Shown here piece after piece: positions 14,021 through 22,051 of a stretch of DNA of 51,317 nucleotides. The first letter of the stretch is position 1. Every line of letters begins with the position of its first letter. This DNA is from Bacillus subtilis (GTDB lineage Bacteria; Bacillota; Bacilli; Bacillales; Bacillaceae_C): positions 108,421 to 159,737 of the forward strand of contig NZ_VTQV01000006.1 of assembly GCF_008764245.1 (NCBI RefSeq). Reading direction: 5' to 3'. A program made the translations under genes and the position numbers. The notes under the pieces are model-generated. The model was not told where the DNA came from and did no database searches. It worked only from the letters and a program-made list of their open reading frames with translations.

Positions 14021-15724
14021 TTAAGACTGGATAAACGGTTTATCCTTATAATGAGCAACATTTTTATGCATTTGTTGCTGGAAGAGATCATAATGAACCC
14101 AGCTAAGCGGAAATTTCAATGTAAGTTCATGGTGCTTATTGTAAATCAAAACATGTTTTTGATTATATTCGACTTTCTCTATATTTCGCAATCCGATACT
14201 ATTTTGCTTAGCTCCCCTCTTCACAACCAGTTGATCCCCGATAATTAAGACCTTTCTTTTCTTATTTCGTTGTACTTGAATAAAGGAGATCGAACAAGCT
14301 AGGCCAATGACAATTAAGATGTTTAATATAGGAAAGTTAAATAAATAATAGGAAAATCTGATCGCAAATGGGACGATGACTGCTATTGCAAACCAAGCAC
14401 CTGTACTCAATTTTGGTGAACTTTCATAAAACACATGTTGGTCAAGAACATTCATTAGCTTCTTTTTTCCATCAAGGAATGCTTGTTTATGTTCCTCTAT
14501 GCTTAAGGAGTCAAATTCCACAAAGTCTGTATAAGTCTCATCCCAGATAGCCCCTTGCGGATCCTCGCTTTCCAACGAATAGCCACCCGCCCAACCAACA
14601 TAATCTATATTGTTCATCTGGAAGCGAATAAAATAATAACGCACAAGTCGCCTTTGGATATTTTCAGCATCCAGCTGATCCACAATCTGAATCTCTTCGG
14701 GATATTGAAAATTCCCTTCTTCGTCAGGATCCCCAACCATGGTATTAAAAAATCTTGTTTTGGCTAAATGAGGTTGGACCTCTTCCTGGATCGGATATAA
14801 ATGCTGCAAATTTCGCTCAAGTAATTTCCAGTAAAGCAATTCAGCACTTTCAATGTGATTGGCTGTTTCGACTAGTATCCCCTGTTCATACGGCAGACTC
14901 TTGGATAGGCAAATAATTAAGGCGTCAGTCTTTATAATGGGGTCCTTGAAATGCAAAGCCCGCCGTAATTCCTTCTCGACCTCGGGAGAAAAATAATACA
15001 TCATTAAGTTAATGAATAATCTCAATCTATTTCTAATTAATAAGTAACTGTCTTTCCATGCCATATAGACGAATTTCGTTGAATAGTCTGAATCATACTT
15101 TAAATAATCTTCTAAAACGGTTTGATAATCTTCCAATAAGATGGGAAGAAGCTTCTCTTCTTTATAACCCGGATCCAATCCAGATTCATTAATCGATGAG
15201 ATCAAAGAATAATACATGAATTTATACGGCTCTGTATGAATTTTATCAAAGGTTTTGTTTAAAATATTTCTTGCTAAAACAGGATAAGCCCTCAGTTCTC
15301 TAATCGATCTGAAAAGCTTGTCTGATTGGATTAACTGAACCATCTTTTCTTCAAGAAAATAAAATGCCTTTTGATCTTCTGTAGATAGTAAGAATTCAAT
15401 GGCCCGTTCCTTAGCAAGTAGATCCAATCTCTCGAAATTTTCCATGAGAGACTCCATAATTTGTGGCATTCGAAAATCACAAACGAAATCAATCAAATAG
15501 TAAGAAGGATTATCCCAATGATCCACACGCTTTGGAAACTTTGCGGTCGCCGCTTTAATACAGTCCAAAAGCACCTCAATTTGTACCTGAAGGTCATCCT
15601 GCTGCTTATATTGATACAGATCATCAAGTGCCTCATATCTCTTTTTAGGATCCGCACTTTTGAGCTGCCTTAAAATATTGCGCAATTTTAATTCAACCTT
15701 CAATTTTCCCACCCTGTTCTTCAC
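14021..15724 (-). CDS. Uncharacterised protein: helical-repeat N-terminus, two membrane segments, PH-like C-terminus
   Basis: 567 residues; family not recognised. Residues 1-340 are alpha-helical and repeat-like (LRNILRQLKSADPKKRYEALDDLY, later HFKDPIIKTDALIICLSKSL), as in HEAT-type scaffolds. A central part is rich in aromatic and acidic residues (YYFIRFQMNNIDYVGWAGGYS). Near 440-490 lie two hydrophobic segments (WFAIAVIVPFAIRFSYYLF, NILIVIGLACSISFI). The last 80 residues read like a bacterial PH or YdbT-type beta domain (KVLIIGDQLVVKRGAKQNSIGLRNIEKVEYN). The start is unsure: GTG at 15724 has no clear site. Likely a membrane-bound scaffold. It follows the coiled-coil gene by 106 bp. Confidence 0.7.
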   Translation of the reverse strand: MKNRVGKLKVELKLRNILRQLKSADPKKRYEALDDLYQYKQQDDLQVQIEVLLDCIKAATAKFPKRVDHWDNPSYYLIDFVCDFRMPQIMESLMENFERLDLLAKERAIEFLLSTEDQKAFYFLEEKMVQLIQSDKLFRSIRELRAYPVLARNILNKTFDKIHTEPYKFMYYSLISSINESGLDPGYKEEKLLPILLEDYQTVLEDYLKYDSDYSTKFVYMAWKDSYLLIRNRLRLFINLMMYYFSPEVEKELRRALHFKDPIIKTDALIICLSKSLPYEQGILVETANHIESAELLYWKLLERNLQHLYPIQEEVQPHLAKTRFFNTMVGDPDEEGNFQYPEEIQIVDQLDAENIQRRLVRYYFIRFQMNNIDYVGWAGGYSLESEDPQGAIWDETYTDFVEFDSLSIEEHKQAFLDGKKKLMNVLDQHVFYESSPKLSTGAWFAIAVIVPFAIRFSYYLFNFPILNILIVIGLACSISFIQVQRNKKRKVLIIGDQLVVKRGAKQNSIGLRNIEKVEYNQKHVLIYNKHHELTLKFPLSWVHYDLFQQQMHKNVAHYKDKPFIQS

Positions 15725-15830
15725 ATTTCTCTTCTATGTCTATATACAGCCCATGTCCCTATTGTAAACTTTCTAGGTAGCGCGGAAAACCAGCCCTTTG
15801 TCCTATTCGCGGAAAAAAGCTTATGATGGA

Positions 15831-16781
15831 TTAAGACATAATAATGTCTTGTTCTTGAATATCTAATTGTTTTAATTGATGGTTGATTTCATCTTCTTTA
15901 CGTGCAAGTTGGTCGCGAACCCGTCTGACGTCTTGTAGAATCCCATTCAGATTTTTCTTAGCATCGGTGATCCGAGTATGAACCATCCAGTCTGAAAAAA
16001 TATTGTCAAAAAAGATATCCGTCATCGCCAGCAGATCGTTTTGCTGAATGGTCATCGAATCGGTCGCCACATTTTGGATATCCATTAATTCTGTTTTAAA
16101 ATGCCGTAATGCTCTTTGGGCTCTATGAATCAAATCATCTGAGCTATTCACTTCCGAATATTTCAAAGCGGAGACAATCAGTCCACCACCCAAAAAGGTA
16201 TCCCACATCGATAATCCTTCCGCCGATCCAAGTTTATCCAAAGCGGCATCAAGGGCGCGAATCGCTTTATTTCCGGCCTCATGTGCTTCCCCAATCTCCC
16301 GCAACAATGATCTCAATGTCACGCGTTCATCGGCTATTTTTTGCAAGGTTGTGCTAGCAATCGAATCATTTTGACGAATCCAAGCCTCTTTTTCTTTTAA
16401 AAACTCATCCCATTCCTCATCAACATACGCAAATTCAGGATTCTGATATTCTTTACGTAAGCGCTCTGTCTCCGCCTGTATATCAAGGTAGGTCTTTTCA
16501 GCTTCATGATACTTTAACTCAGCCTCTGCTACTTCAGCCATTTCTTTTTCCATTTTTTCATCCCATTTGCCCGTCCACTGATTGATTTTATTCATAAAAG
16601 AAAATTTCCCAAGCGCCAACACATCTTGTTGTTCTTTTGTTAATTGTGTATGAAGTCGGTCCCGATTCCTCTTAGCTTCCTTCAGTTGTGTTTCTGCCCC
16701 TTCCAAACGTCGTCTAATCCGATTTCGCTCATTTCGAAGCATCGTCAATTCCATTTGCCGTTCCTGCATTCTTCGTTCCAT
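15831..16781 (-). CDS. Uncharacterised coiled-coil protein
   Basis: 316 residues; family not recognised. Residues 1-120 are a strongly charged heptad-like helix (LRNERNRIRRRLEGAETQLKEAKRNRD, MEKEMAEVAEAELKYHEAEKTY). The centre has a glycine patch, SMWDTFLGGGLIVSALKYSEV, and the C-terminus another coiled coil (VRRVRDQLARKEDEINHQLKQLD). No signal peptide or membrane segment is evident. ATG start with GGAGGTG upstream. It is divergent from the EamA transporter and upstream of the helical-repeat protein in the same direction, so the two may form a unit. Confidence 0.75.
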   Translation of the reverse strand: MERRMQERQMELTMLRNERNRIRRRLEGAETQLKEAKRNRDRLHTQLTKEQQDVLALGKFSFMNKINQWTGKWDEKMEKEMAEVAEAELKYHEAEKTYLDIQAETERLRKEYQNPEFAYVDEEWDEFLKEKEAWIRQNDSIASTTLQKIADERVTLRSLLREIGEAHEAGNKAIRALDAALDKLGSAEGLSMWDTFLGGGLIVSALKYSEVNSSDDLIHRAQRALRHFKTELMDIQNVATDSMTIQQNDLLAMTDIFFDNIFSDWMVHTRITDAKKNLNGILQDVRRVRDQLARKEDEINHQLKQLDIQEQDIIMS

Positions 16782-17060
16782 GCAAAAACACCTCCATATA
16801 TAAACATACGGGGAAAAGGGATGGGAGGATTCACTTTGAAGAGTAAGATTTTTTGAAAAGTCCAGTCATCTTAACATGAAATAAATATAGGGCGACTCCA
16901 TCAAATAAAAACATAGTAAACTGGGATTTCCTGGTCACCCACCCTACATAGAACCCGATTGAATGAATCAACAAAAATCCAAGGTTGCCAGGTATCTTCC
17001 TTTTTTTCAGAGGGATGTTTATAATGAATGTTGGTTGCTATTTTTTAGGGGGTAATTTGG

Positions 17061-17960
17061 ATGAAGGCATGGCATTATGCACTCCTCGTTTTTTTCGGTG
17101 GGTGTTGTTATGGCATTTTATCGACATTTGTTAAATTGGCCTATGCTTCTGGGTTTACGATGGCAGAGGTTTCAGGAAGCCAATATTTATTTGGAACGAT
17201 TTTTATTTGGGGGTTAACTCTTTTCATAAAGAAAAATAAGATCAGCTTTAAACAATTCATTAAGATTGTGGTGTCCGGAATTCCAATGGGACTAACTGGG
17301 ATCTTTTATTATAAATCTTTACAAACAGTGGATGCTTCCCTCGCCATCATTTTCCTCTTCCAATTTGTATGGATCGGAACAGTGCTGGAGTGGATTTTTT
17401 ATAAAACAAAACCAAACAAGAACAAGCTAATTTCCATTGTCATTCTGCTTGTTGGTTCTGTCCTGGCTACGGGGTTACTGGTTGGAGGAAGTAAAAGTAT
17501 TTCTTGGGCTGGATTTGGCTGGGGGATGCTTGCTGCCTGCTCATTTTCCGCCTTTATATTAGTTAGCGGGGCTGTTGGAAATCAACTTCATCCTATTTTT
17601 AAAAGCGCCCTACTCTCAACTGGCGCTTTATGTACGGTGATGATTCTGCTTCCGCCGGTTTTTATTTTGGATAGCTCCGTCTTCCTTGGCTTGGCTCCTT
17701 ATGGACTATTACTTGGCTTCTTTGGAGTAATGTTGCCACCATTATTATTTTCGATTGGTATGCCTCATGTCGGACCAGGGCTCGGGACGATCTTGTCCGC
17801 ATCTGAACTTCCTGTGGCCGTCATTTTGTCAACAGTTGTGTTACGAGAAAATGTTACGCTCCTACAATGGTTTGGCGTCATCTGTGTGCTGGCTGGTATC
17901 TTTATTGGGCAAGCCTCGTTTATTTTGAAAAAGAGACAAGTGCCGATGATCAATCAATAA
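17061..17960 (+). CDS. EamA-family (DMT) transporter
   Basis: 299 residues with ten predicted membrane segments in two similar halves, the EamA layout. The first segment FFGGCCYGILSTFVKLAYASG and the end of each half (MGLTGIFYYKSLQTVDASLAIIFLFQF; MPHVGPGLGTILSASELPVAVILSTVVLRE) are characteristic. It probably exports or imports a small metabolite; substrate cannot be told. AGGGGGT precedes the ATG. It stands alone, divergent from the coiled-coil gene across 279 bp in which I saw no other feature. Confidence 0.9.
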   Translation: MKAWHYALLVFFGGCCYGILSTFVKLAYASGFTMAEVSGSQYLFGTIFIWGLTLFIKKNKISFKQFIKIVVSGIPMGLTGIFYYKSLQTVDASLAIIFLFQFVWIGTVLEWIFYKTKPNKNKLISIVILLVGSVLATGLLVGGSKSISWAGFGWGMLAACSFSAFILVSGAVGNQLHPIFKSALLSTGALCTVMILLPPVFILDSSVFLGLAPYGLLLGFFGVMLPPLLFSIGMPHVGPGLGTILSASELPVAVILSTVVLRENVTLLQWFGVICVLAGIFIGQASFILKKRQVPMINQ

Positions 17961-18034
17961 ACTGCTGTTGCAGAATTCTAGTTTTCAACCTGCTAAACCA
18001 CTAATTGGAGAATATAACCAATCCTGCTTTTTTG

Positions 18035-18063
18035 TTGAAATTTAGGTGAAAAAGGATTATTAT
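18035..18063 (+). promoter_or_regulatory. SigA-type promoter of the tRNA pair
   Basis: TTGAAA (18035-18040), a 17-bp spacer, TATTAT (18058-18063). Transcription would start about 13 bases before the tRNA-Thr gene. Confidence 0.6.
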
Positions 18064-18082
18064 TTTTAATGTAATATTGAAT

Positions 18083-18155
18083 GCTGGCGTAGCACAGTTG
18101 GTAGTGCACGTCACTCGTAATGACGGGGTCGGAGGTTCGAGTCCTCTCGCCAGCA
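18083..18155 (+). tRNA. tRNA-Thr (anticodon CGT)
   Basis: A full cloverleaf can be drawn: acceptor GCTGGCG with CGCCAGC and discriminator A, D arm GCAC/GTGC, anticodon stem CGTCA/TGACG with loop CTCGTAA (anticodon CGT at 18116-18118), T loop TTCGAGT. CCA is not encoded. It reads ACG codons. It is paired with a tRNA-Ser that also has a C in the wobble place. Confidence 0.95.
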
Positions 18156-18166
18156 TTATTTATTTT

Positions 18167-18256
18167 GGAGAAGTACCCAAGTCCGGCTGAAGGGGACGCA
18201 CTCGAAATGCGTTAGGACGGGCAACTGTCGCGTGGGTTCGAATCCCACCTTCTCCG
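18167..18256 (+). tRNA. tRNA-Ser (anticodon CGA)
   Basis: 90 nt with the long variable arm of tRNA-Ser. Acceptor GGAGAAG with CTTCTCC and discriminator G; anticodon stem ACGCA/TGCGT with loop CTCGAAA (anticodon CGA at 18203-18205); T arm GTGGG/CCCAC around TTCGAAT. It reads UCG codons. CCA is not encoded. Confidence 0.95.
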
Positions 18257-18270
18257 TATTTAACGTATGA

Positions 18271-18315
18271 AAGACAGAGCCATCGTCTATAAATGAACGA
18301 TGGCTCTGTCTTTTC
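18271..18315 (+). terminator. Terminator of the tRNA operon
   Basis: A perfect 16-bp stem, AAGACAGAGCCATCGT (18271-18286) with its complement at 18297-18312, followed by TTTTC. It ends the two-tRNA transcript. Confidence 0.9.
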
Positions 18316-18355
18316 TTGCGGGATAGGAAAGTATAAAAATTGGCCAATGTTTAGA

Positions 18356-18476
18356 TCTAGCTCCAGCGCCTAGCCCCTCGAGGTCAAATAACCCTGAACC
18401 TATGAAGGGAAAGATCGCCCTTCATAGGTTCAGGAACATTTGCTTGTCGGGGCTGAGTAAGGCGCTTGCGCTTTTC
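18356..18476 (-). repeat. Palindromic repeat, family 2, second copy
   Basis: Lies on the opposite strand to the copy at 11342. Outer arms are AAAGCGCAAGCGCC and GGCGCTGGAGCTAGA; the inner flanks GACAAGCAAATGTT and GTTATTTGACCTCGAG match the other copy. The perfect 17-bp stem is CCTGAACCTATGAAGGG (18393-18409 as read on the plus strand) with its complement at 18418-18434, loop of 8. Stem sequence differs from the other copy; pairing is kept. Confidence 0.85.
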
Positions 18477-18510
18477 TTACTTATGGAGAATATAAGATGA
18501 AATGCTTTGG

Positions 18511-19578
18511 CTACCACTCAAAAGCCATAATTGTTTTCTTCCAACCTTTATGTTTTGCGGTTTCATCCATCATTTTTTTCATATCCCCTGCATGATGAAT
18601 AGGATAGTCATGTTCTGGTAATAGCTTTTCCAAAGCTCGTTGGTAAGTCGGATCTCGAAAAGCCTCCATCAGTTGCTGGAAATCTTTTGCTGTACTTCGA
18701 GAACTCCCATACAAGGTCAATCCTTTTTCTAAAAGGTCCCGCGTATTAATCGGCACTTTTTCCTCTGTTACACCCATTAGAACCATTTTCCCTTGTGGCT
18801 CAATTAAATCAATCGCTTGATTGATCGCATGTTCACTGAACCGCCCTCCCGTACATTCAATAACGGTTGTCACATCTGGGTACTGTTTAAAATCGAAATG
18901 ATCGACGAGATACGTACTGGCAAACTCGAACTGTTCTAGCTTATCGGCAACAGCTCCGAAAACAATTAAATCCTTCTTTGGTATTTTAAACATATAATGG
19001 AGCATGGCCGCAGTTAAATACCCTACAGGTCCATCTCCAAATACCGCTACTCTTCCTTCGTGCAACACGTCTTGAACATGGCGAAGAGCTTGTAATGATA
19101 CAGAATTCAATTCTGCAAGCAATGCAATTCGATCTGGTATCTCTTTGGGAATCGGGATGGCATTCTCCGCCGGTAAAACCAATTGGCTTTGACCAATCCC
19201 ATCGTAACCGCTCCCAAGGAAAACTCCATTTTTAGAATAATTATCCTCTATAGATCTTTCTGTTTCCTTTGACTCTCGATCATGTAAAAGCCGTTCCGGA
19301 ATAGTAGGCACAATGACGACCCTTTGCCCGACTTTTACAGAATCATCTTTCGTGAAAACGACTTCCCCAATCCCTTCATGGAATAAAGCCATTGGTAGCT
19401 TTTCCTTTAAAGCATTTTCTCTCCTTTGCCCTGTATAATAGCGAAGGTCTGCGTGACATACACTGGCTAAGGTCGGTTGAATGACCACCTCTCCACTGCG
19501 AAATTCATGTTGGAGCATAACCTCTGTAATCTCCCCAGGCTCTATTAATCTATAAGCTTTCGATTCAATCAAATTCAA
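18511..19578 (-). CDS. Zinc-dependent alcohol dehydrogenase, TarJ-like (ribitol-5-phosphate dehydrogenase type)
   Basis: 355 residues, medium-chain dehydrogenase fold. Catalytic zinc ligands are visible at C41 (ASVCHADLRYYTG) and H67-E68 (LFHEGIGEV); the NADP-binding turn is AVFGDGPVGYLTA. The RYYTG and LP.AL.HEGIGEV stretches resemble TarJ, which makes CDP-ribitol precursors for teichoic acid. However, the partner cytidylyltransferase TarI is absent, so a polyol-phosphate catabolic role is equally likely. TTG start at 19578 with GGAG 8 bases upstream. Divergent from a DeoR regulator, which probably controls it. Confidence 0.75.
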   Translation of the reverse strand: MNLIESKAYRLIEPGEITEVMLQHEFRSGEVVIQPTLASVCHADLRYYTGQRRENALKEKLPMALFHEGIGEVVFTKDDSVKVGQRVVIVPTIPERLLHDRESKETERSIEDNYSKNGVFLGSGYDGIGQSQLVLPAENAIPIPKEIPDRIALLAELNSVSLQALRHVQDVLHEGRVAVFGDGPVGYLTAAMLHYMFKIPKKDLIVFGAVADKLEQFEFASTYLVDHFDFKQYPDVTTVIECTGGRFSEHAINQAIDLIEPQGKMVLMGVTEEKVPINTRDLLEKGLTLYGSSRSTAKDFQQLMEAFRDPTYQRALEKLLPEHDYPIHHAGDMKKMMDETAKHKGWKKTIMAFEW

Positions 19579-19614
19579 TCAGATCACTCCATCCCATTTG
19601 TTCGTTTTTGCTCA

Positions 19615-19639
19615 CTTTTGTATATTATATGCACAAAAG
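19615..19639. promoter_or_regulatory. Inverted repeat, candidate DeoR operator
   Basis: CTTTTGT (19615-19621) and ACAAAAG (19633-19639) flank an AT-rich 11-base centre. A related half-site, CTTTTGCAC, recurs at 19739-19747 nearer the regulator. Spacing between the divergent TarJ-like and deoR-type genes fits a shared operator. Confidence 0.4.
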
Positions 19640-19824
19640 GGAAAATTATCAACATAGAATGTAAATATTACAAAAAGGGGGGAATGTTTTTACCGATTAA
19701 ACCTCCGCGTAAATGGAAGATTTAATTCAAAAATTCACCTTTTGCACTTTTATGTTCATTCATATTTGTTTATGATAGAAGAAATGACGAGTATAGTAGA
19801 TGTCGAAGATTAGGAGGATAAGGA

Positions 19825-20586
19825 ATGCTGCCACTGGAAAGACATCAACATATTTTGCAGTATCTTAAAGAACATAATGTCGCCACTGTATCTGCTCTAG
19901 CAGAACATTTCCAAGTTCATGAAGCGACAATTCGAAGAGATTTAATCACACTTGTGAAAGAAGGACGCTTAAAAAGAACACATGGGGGCGTCATTATGGA
20001 GGAAGAGGTCCATTCAGAGCCTCCCTTTCAGGAGCGTGAGTCTGCTCAACTGGATGAAAAGATAAGAATTGGACAGTCGGCTGCACAAATGATTCGCGAT
20101 GGCGAAAATATTATTCTTGATTCCGGTACAACTACTGTCCATATTGCGAAATCCATAACGAACAAAAAGAATCTCACTGTGATCACGAACGATATTAATA
20201 TTGCCGCCATACTGCGATCGACACCTTACATCAAAGTGATTGTGACTGGAGGTACTTTATTTCCGGACAGCTATATGTTAAATGGGATGATTACAGATGA
20301 AGTGTTACAAACACTTCATGTCCATAAAGCTTTTATCGGGACTCCTGCTCTTCATCATCAAAAGGGGCTTACACATTTTGATGAAACACTTGTACCAGCG
20401 AAACGAGGTATGATTCGAGCAGCTAAGCAAGTCATTGTTGTAGCAGACCATACAAAAATTGGCAATGTTTCCTTGCACAAGATAGCAAGCCCTAATCAAA
20501 TACATGATATTATTACGGGGAAAGAGGCAGAGGAACTAGATATGCGGGCATGGGAGGAATTGGGGGTTCAAATTCAACTAGCTTAA
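19825..20586 (+). CDS. DeoR/GlpR-family transcriptional regulator
   Basis: 253 residues. N-terminal helix-turn-helix of the DeoR type (RHQHILQYLKEHNVATVSALAEHF, then EATIRRDLITLVKEGRLKRTHGG, residues 6-55) and a C-terminal sugar-phosphate-binding domain with the expected ILDSGTTTVHIAKSI, VTNDINIAA, VTGGTL, and KRGMIRAAKQVIVVADHTKIG. GGAGGATAAGGA precedes the ATG. It likely represses the divergent TarJ-like dehydrogenase and responds to a phosphorylated polyol or sugar; that target is inferred from position and inverted repeats. Confidence 0.9.
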   Translation: MLPLERHQHILQYLKEHNVATVSALAEHFQVHEATIRRDLITLVKEGRLKRTHGGVIMEEEVHSEPPFQERESAQLDEKIRIGQSAAQMIRDGENIILDSGTTTVHIAKSITNKKNLTVITNDINIAAILRSTPYIKVIVTGGTLFPDSYMLNGMITDEVLQTLHVHKAFIGTPALHHQKGLTHFDETLVPAKRGMIRAAKQVIVVADHTKIGNVSLHKIASPNQIHDIITGKEAEELDMRAWEELGVQIQLA

Positions 20587-20850
20587 GAACAAAAGCGCAA
20601 GAGCCCGTTTAGCGACGTACAAACTTAAGGTAATAAGGTTGAACGGCTAAAGGCGCGCCTTCCTGGCGCAACGCCGTTCTGACCAACATCCTGTTGGCCT
20701 GAGATAAAGGAAACACGGCGAAGCATGAGCCGATGTTGACTTATCGTAGGAAGAAGCTGAAAGTTTGCTAGTCGCTGGGCGCTGGAGCTGGATGTCAAAC
20801 CGCAACGTAAACAGTTACCACAAGCGACCATTTTAAAATTTCCTTAACCA
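20587..20850 (+). repeat. Dispersed palindromic repeat, family 1, copy C
   Basis: The fullest uninterrupted copy. Left arm AACAAAAGCGCAAGAGCCCG through GCGACGTACAAACTT; inner parts GAACGGCTAAAGGCGCGCC and CCGTTCTGACCAACATCCTG; right arm GAAAGTTTGCTAGTCGCTGG to GGAGCTGGA (20793); tail to CTTAACC. It begins 1 bp after the DeoR stop codon. Confidence 0.8.
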
Positions 20851-20951
20851 TAACAAAAGCGCAAGAGCTCGTTTAGCGACGTACAAACTTGGAAAATAAG
20901 GTTGAAAAGGTTCTGTGGCAATGCCGTTCTGACCAAACTTCCTGTTGGCTT
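20851..20951 (+). repeat. Dispersed palindromic repeat, family 1, truncated copy D
   Basis: Directly follows copy C. Has the left arm (ACAAAAGCGCAAGAGCTCG, GCGACGTACAAACTT) and the inner CCGTTCTGACCAAACTTCCTG, then stops where the mnmH terminator begins. The right arm is missing. Confidence 0.7.
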
Positions 20952-20959
20952 AAAAATGG

Positions 20960-20995
20960 AACAGCGGATTTACCCCTTTTGGGGAATCCGCTGTT
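20960..20995 (-). terminator. Terminator of mnmH overlapping its stop codon
   Basis: AACAGCGGATT (20960-20970) pairs with AATCCGCTGTT (20985-20995), with an inner CCCC/GGGG stem. A T-rich stretch follows on the minus strand. The last codons of mnmH are inside the hairpin. Confidence 0.8.
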
Positions 20996-22019
20996 TGCTC
21001 ACAATTTGCCTAACCTTATCTTTTGCTTCTGCGATATTGTGTGCATGGATCGTGATCTTTTGTGCTTCTGGATACTGCTCAGCTGCATATTGGTAACGAG
21101 GATCATAATAATACTCCAATAACCGACGAACAACTAAGGAATATTCCTCGTTTTTCAAAGCTTGTTCCACTTCTTCTGCGATTGGTGTATGGATCCTTGC
21201 TTTTATACGACTAAAGGCTTCCATGCATTCATGCTGGTGTTCCCAGGGCTGATAATCATCTAAAATCGTTTGGATTCTTTCTTCCATCGGCAAATTAATG
21301 AAAATATGTGTACCTTTATCTTTTAATTTCTCTATCACAGGAGGTAAAAGGGCTTTTCCAACTCTTCTACTCTCTCCTTCAAACAAAACAAAAGACGAAT
21401 TTTTTAACTGTTCCATCCTCTGAACCAACAAAGAATCGAATACCTTTTGATTATGGGGTTCAAGGCCTATCCCCCCAAAAATAGACCCACGGTGATTGGC
21501 TAACTTTTCTAGATCAATAACTGGGAGCCCTTCTTGTTGAAGTCCCCGAAGAATGGCCGTTTTTCCGGTCCCCGTATTTCCATCTAAAATATAGGCGTGA
21601 GGGGTAAAATCCATTGTTTCTAATCGATCGACAACCCATTTGCGATAGGACCTGAACCCTCCTTCTAAGCGAAATACATGGATCTTCATCAGTTCAAGTA
21701 CAGTAGCTGTTGTTTTGCTGCGCATTCCTCCACGCCAGCAGAATACAGCCTTTTCCCCTTCAATTTCTTTAAAGCTTTGGACAAATGCAGGGAGTTTGGC
21801 AGAGGCAATTTCTAATCCTCGTTCTTGAGCCGCCTCTGGACTCACCTGTTTATATAAAGTGCCTACCTCCGCCCTTTCCTGATCTGTAAAGAAAGGGATA
21901 TTGATACTCCCTGGAATCGTAGCGTTTTGGAATTCTGAAGGTGATCGGACATCAATCATCGTAATTTCGTTTTGATTTGCTAATTTCAACAATTCCTCAA
22001 TCGTTATGTTTCGATCCAT
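20970..22019 (-). CDS. mnmH: tRNA 2-selenouridine synthase MnmH (SelU)
   Basis: 349 residues. Rhodanese domain at the N-terminus (IDVRSPSEF; catalytic C94 in FCWRGGMRSKT) and a P-loop domain after it (GNTGTGKT, 147-154; later FEGESRRVGK). The enzyme replaces sulfur in 2-thiouridine at tRNA position 34 with selenium, using selenophosphate made by SelD. selD lies upstream on the same strand but is separated by yhgE. No selA or selB is in view, which fits selenium use for tRNA rather than selenoprotein synthesis, within the limits of this window. Confidence 0.93.
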   Translation of the reverse strand: MDRNITIEELLKLANQNEITMIDVRSPSEFQNATIPGSINIPFFTDQERAEVGTLYKQVSPEAAQERGLEIASAKLPAFVQSFKEIEGEKAVFCWRGGMRSKTTATVLELMKIHVFRLEGGFRSYRKWVVDRLETMDFTPHAYILDGNTGTGKTAILRGLQQEGLPVIDLEKLANHRGSIFGGIGLEPHNQKVFDSLLVQRMEQLKNSSFVLFEGESRRVGKALLPPVIEKLKDKGTHIFINLPMEERIQTILDDYQPWEHQHECMEAFSRIKARIHTPIAEEVEQALKNEEYSLVVRRLLEYYYDPRYQYAAEQYPEAQKITIHAHNIAEAKDKVRQIVSKQRIPQKG

Positions 22020-22051
22020 GATTTTTACCTCACTCCCTCCATATTACCCTC

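Noticed and set aside
16782-17060. Riboswitch or T-box leader before the EamA transporter
   Set aside because: No T-box sequence, no terminator/antiterminator pair and no known riboswitch core was seen.
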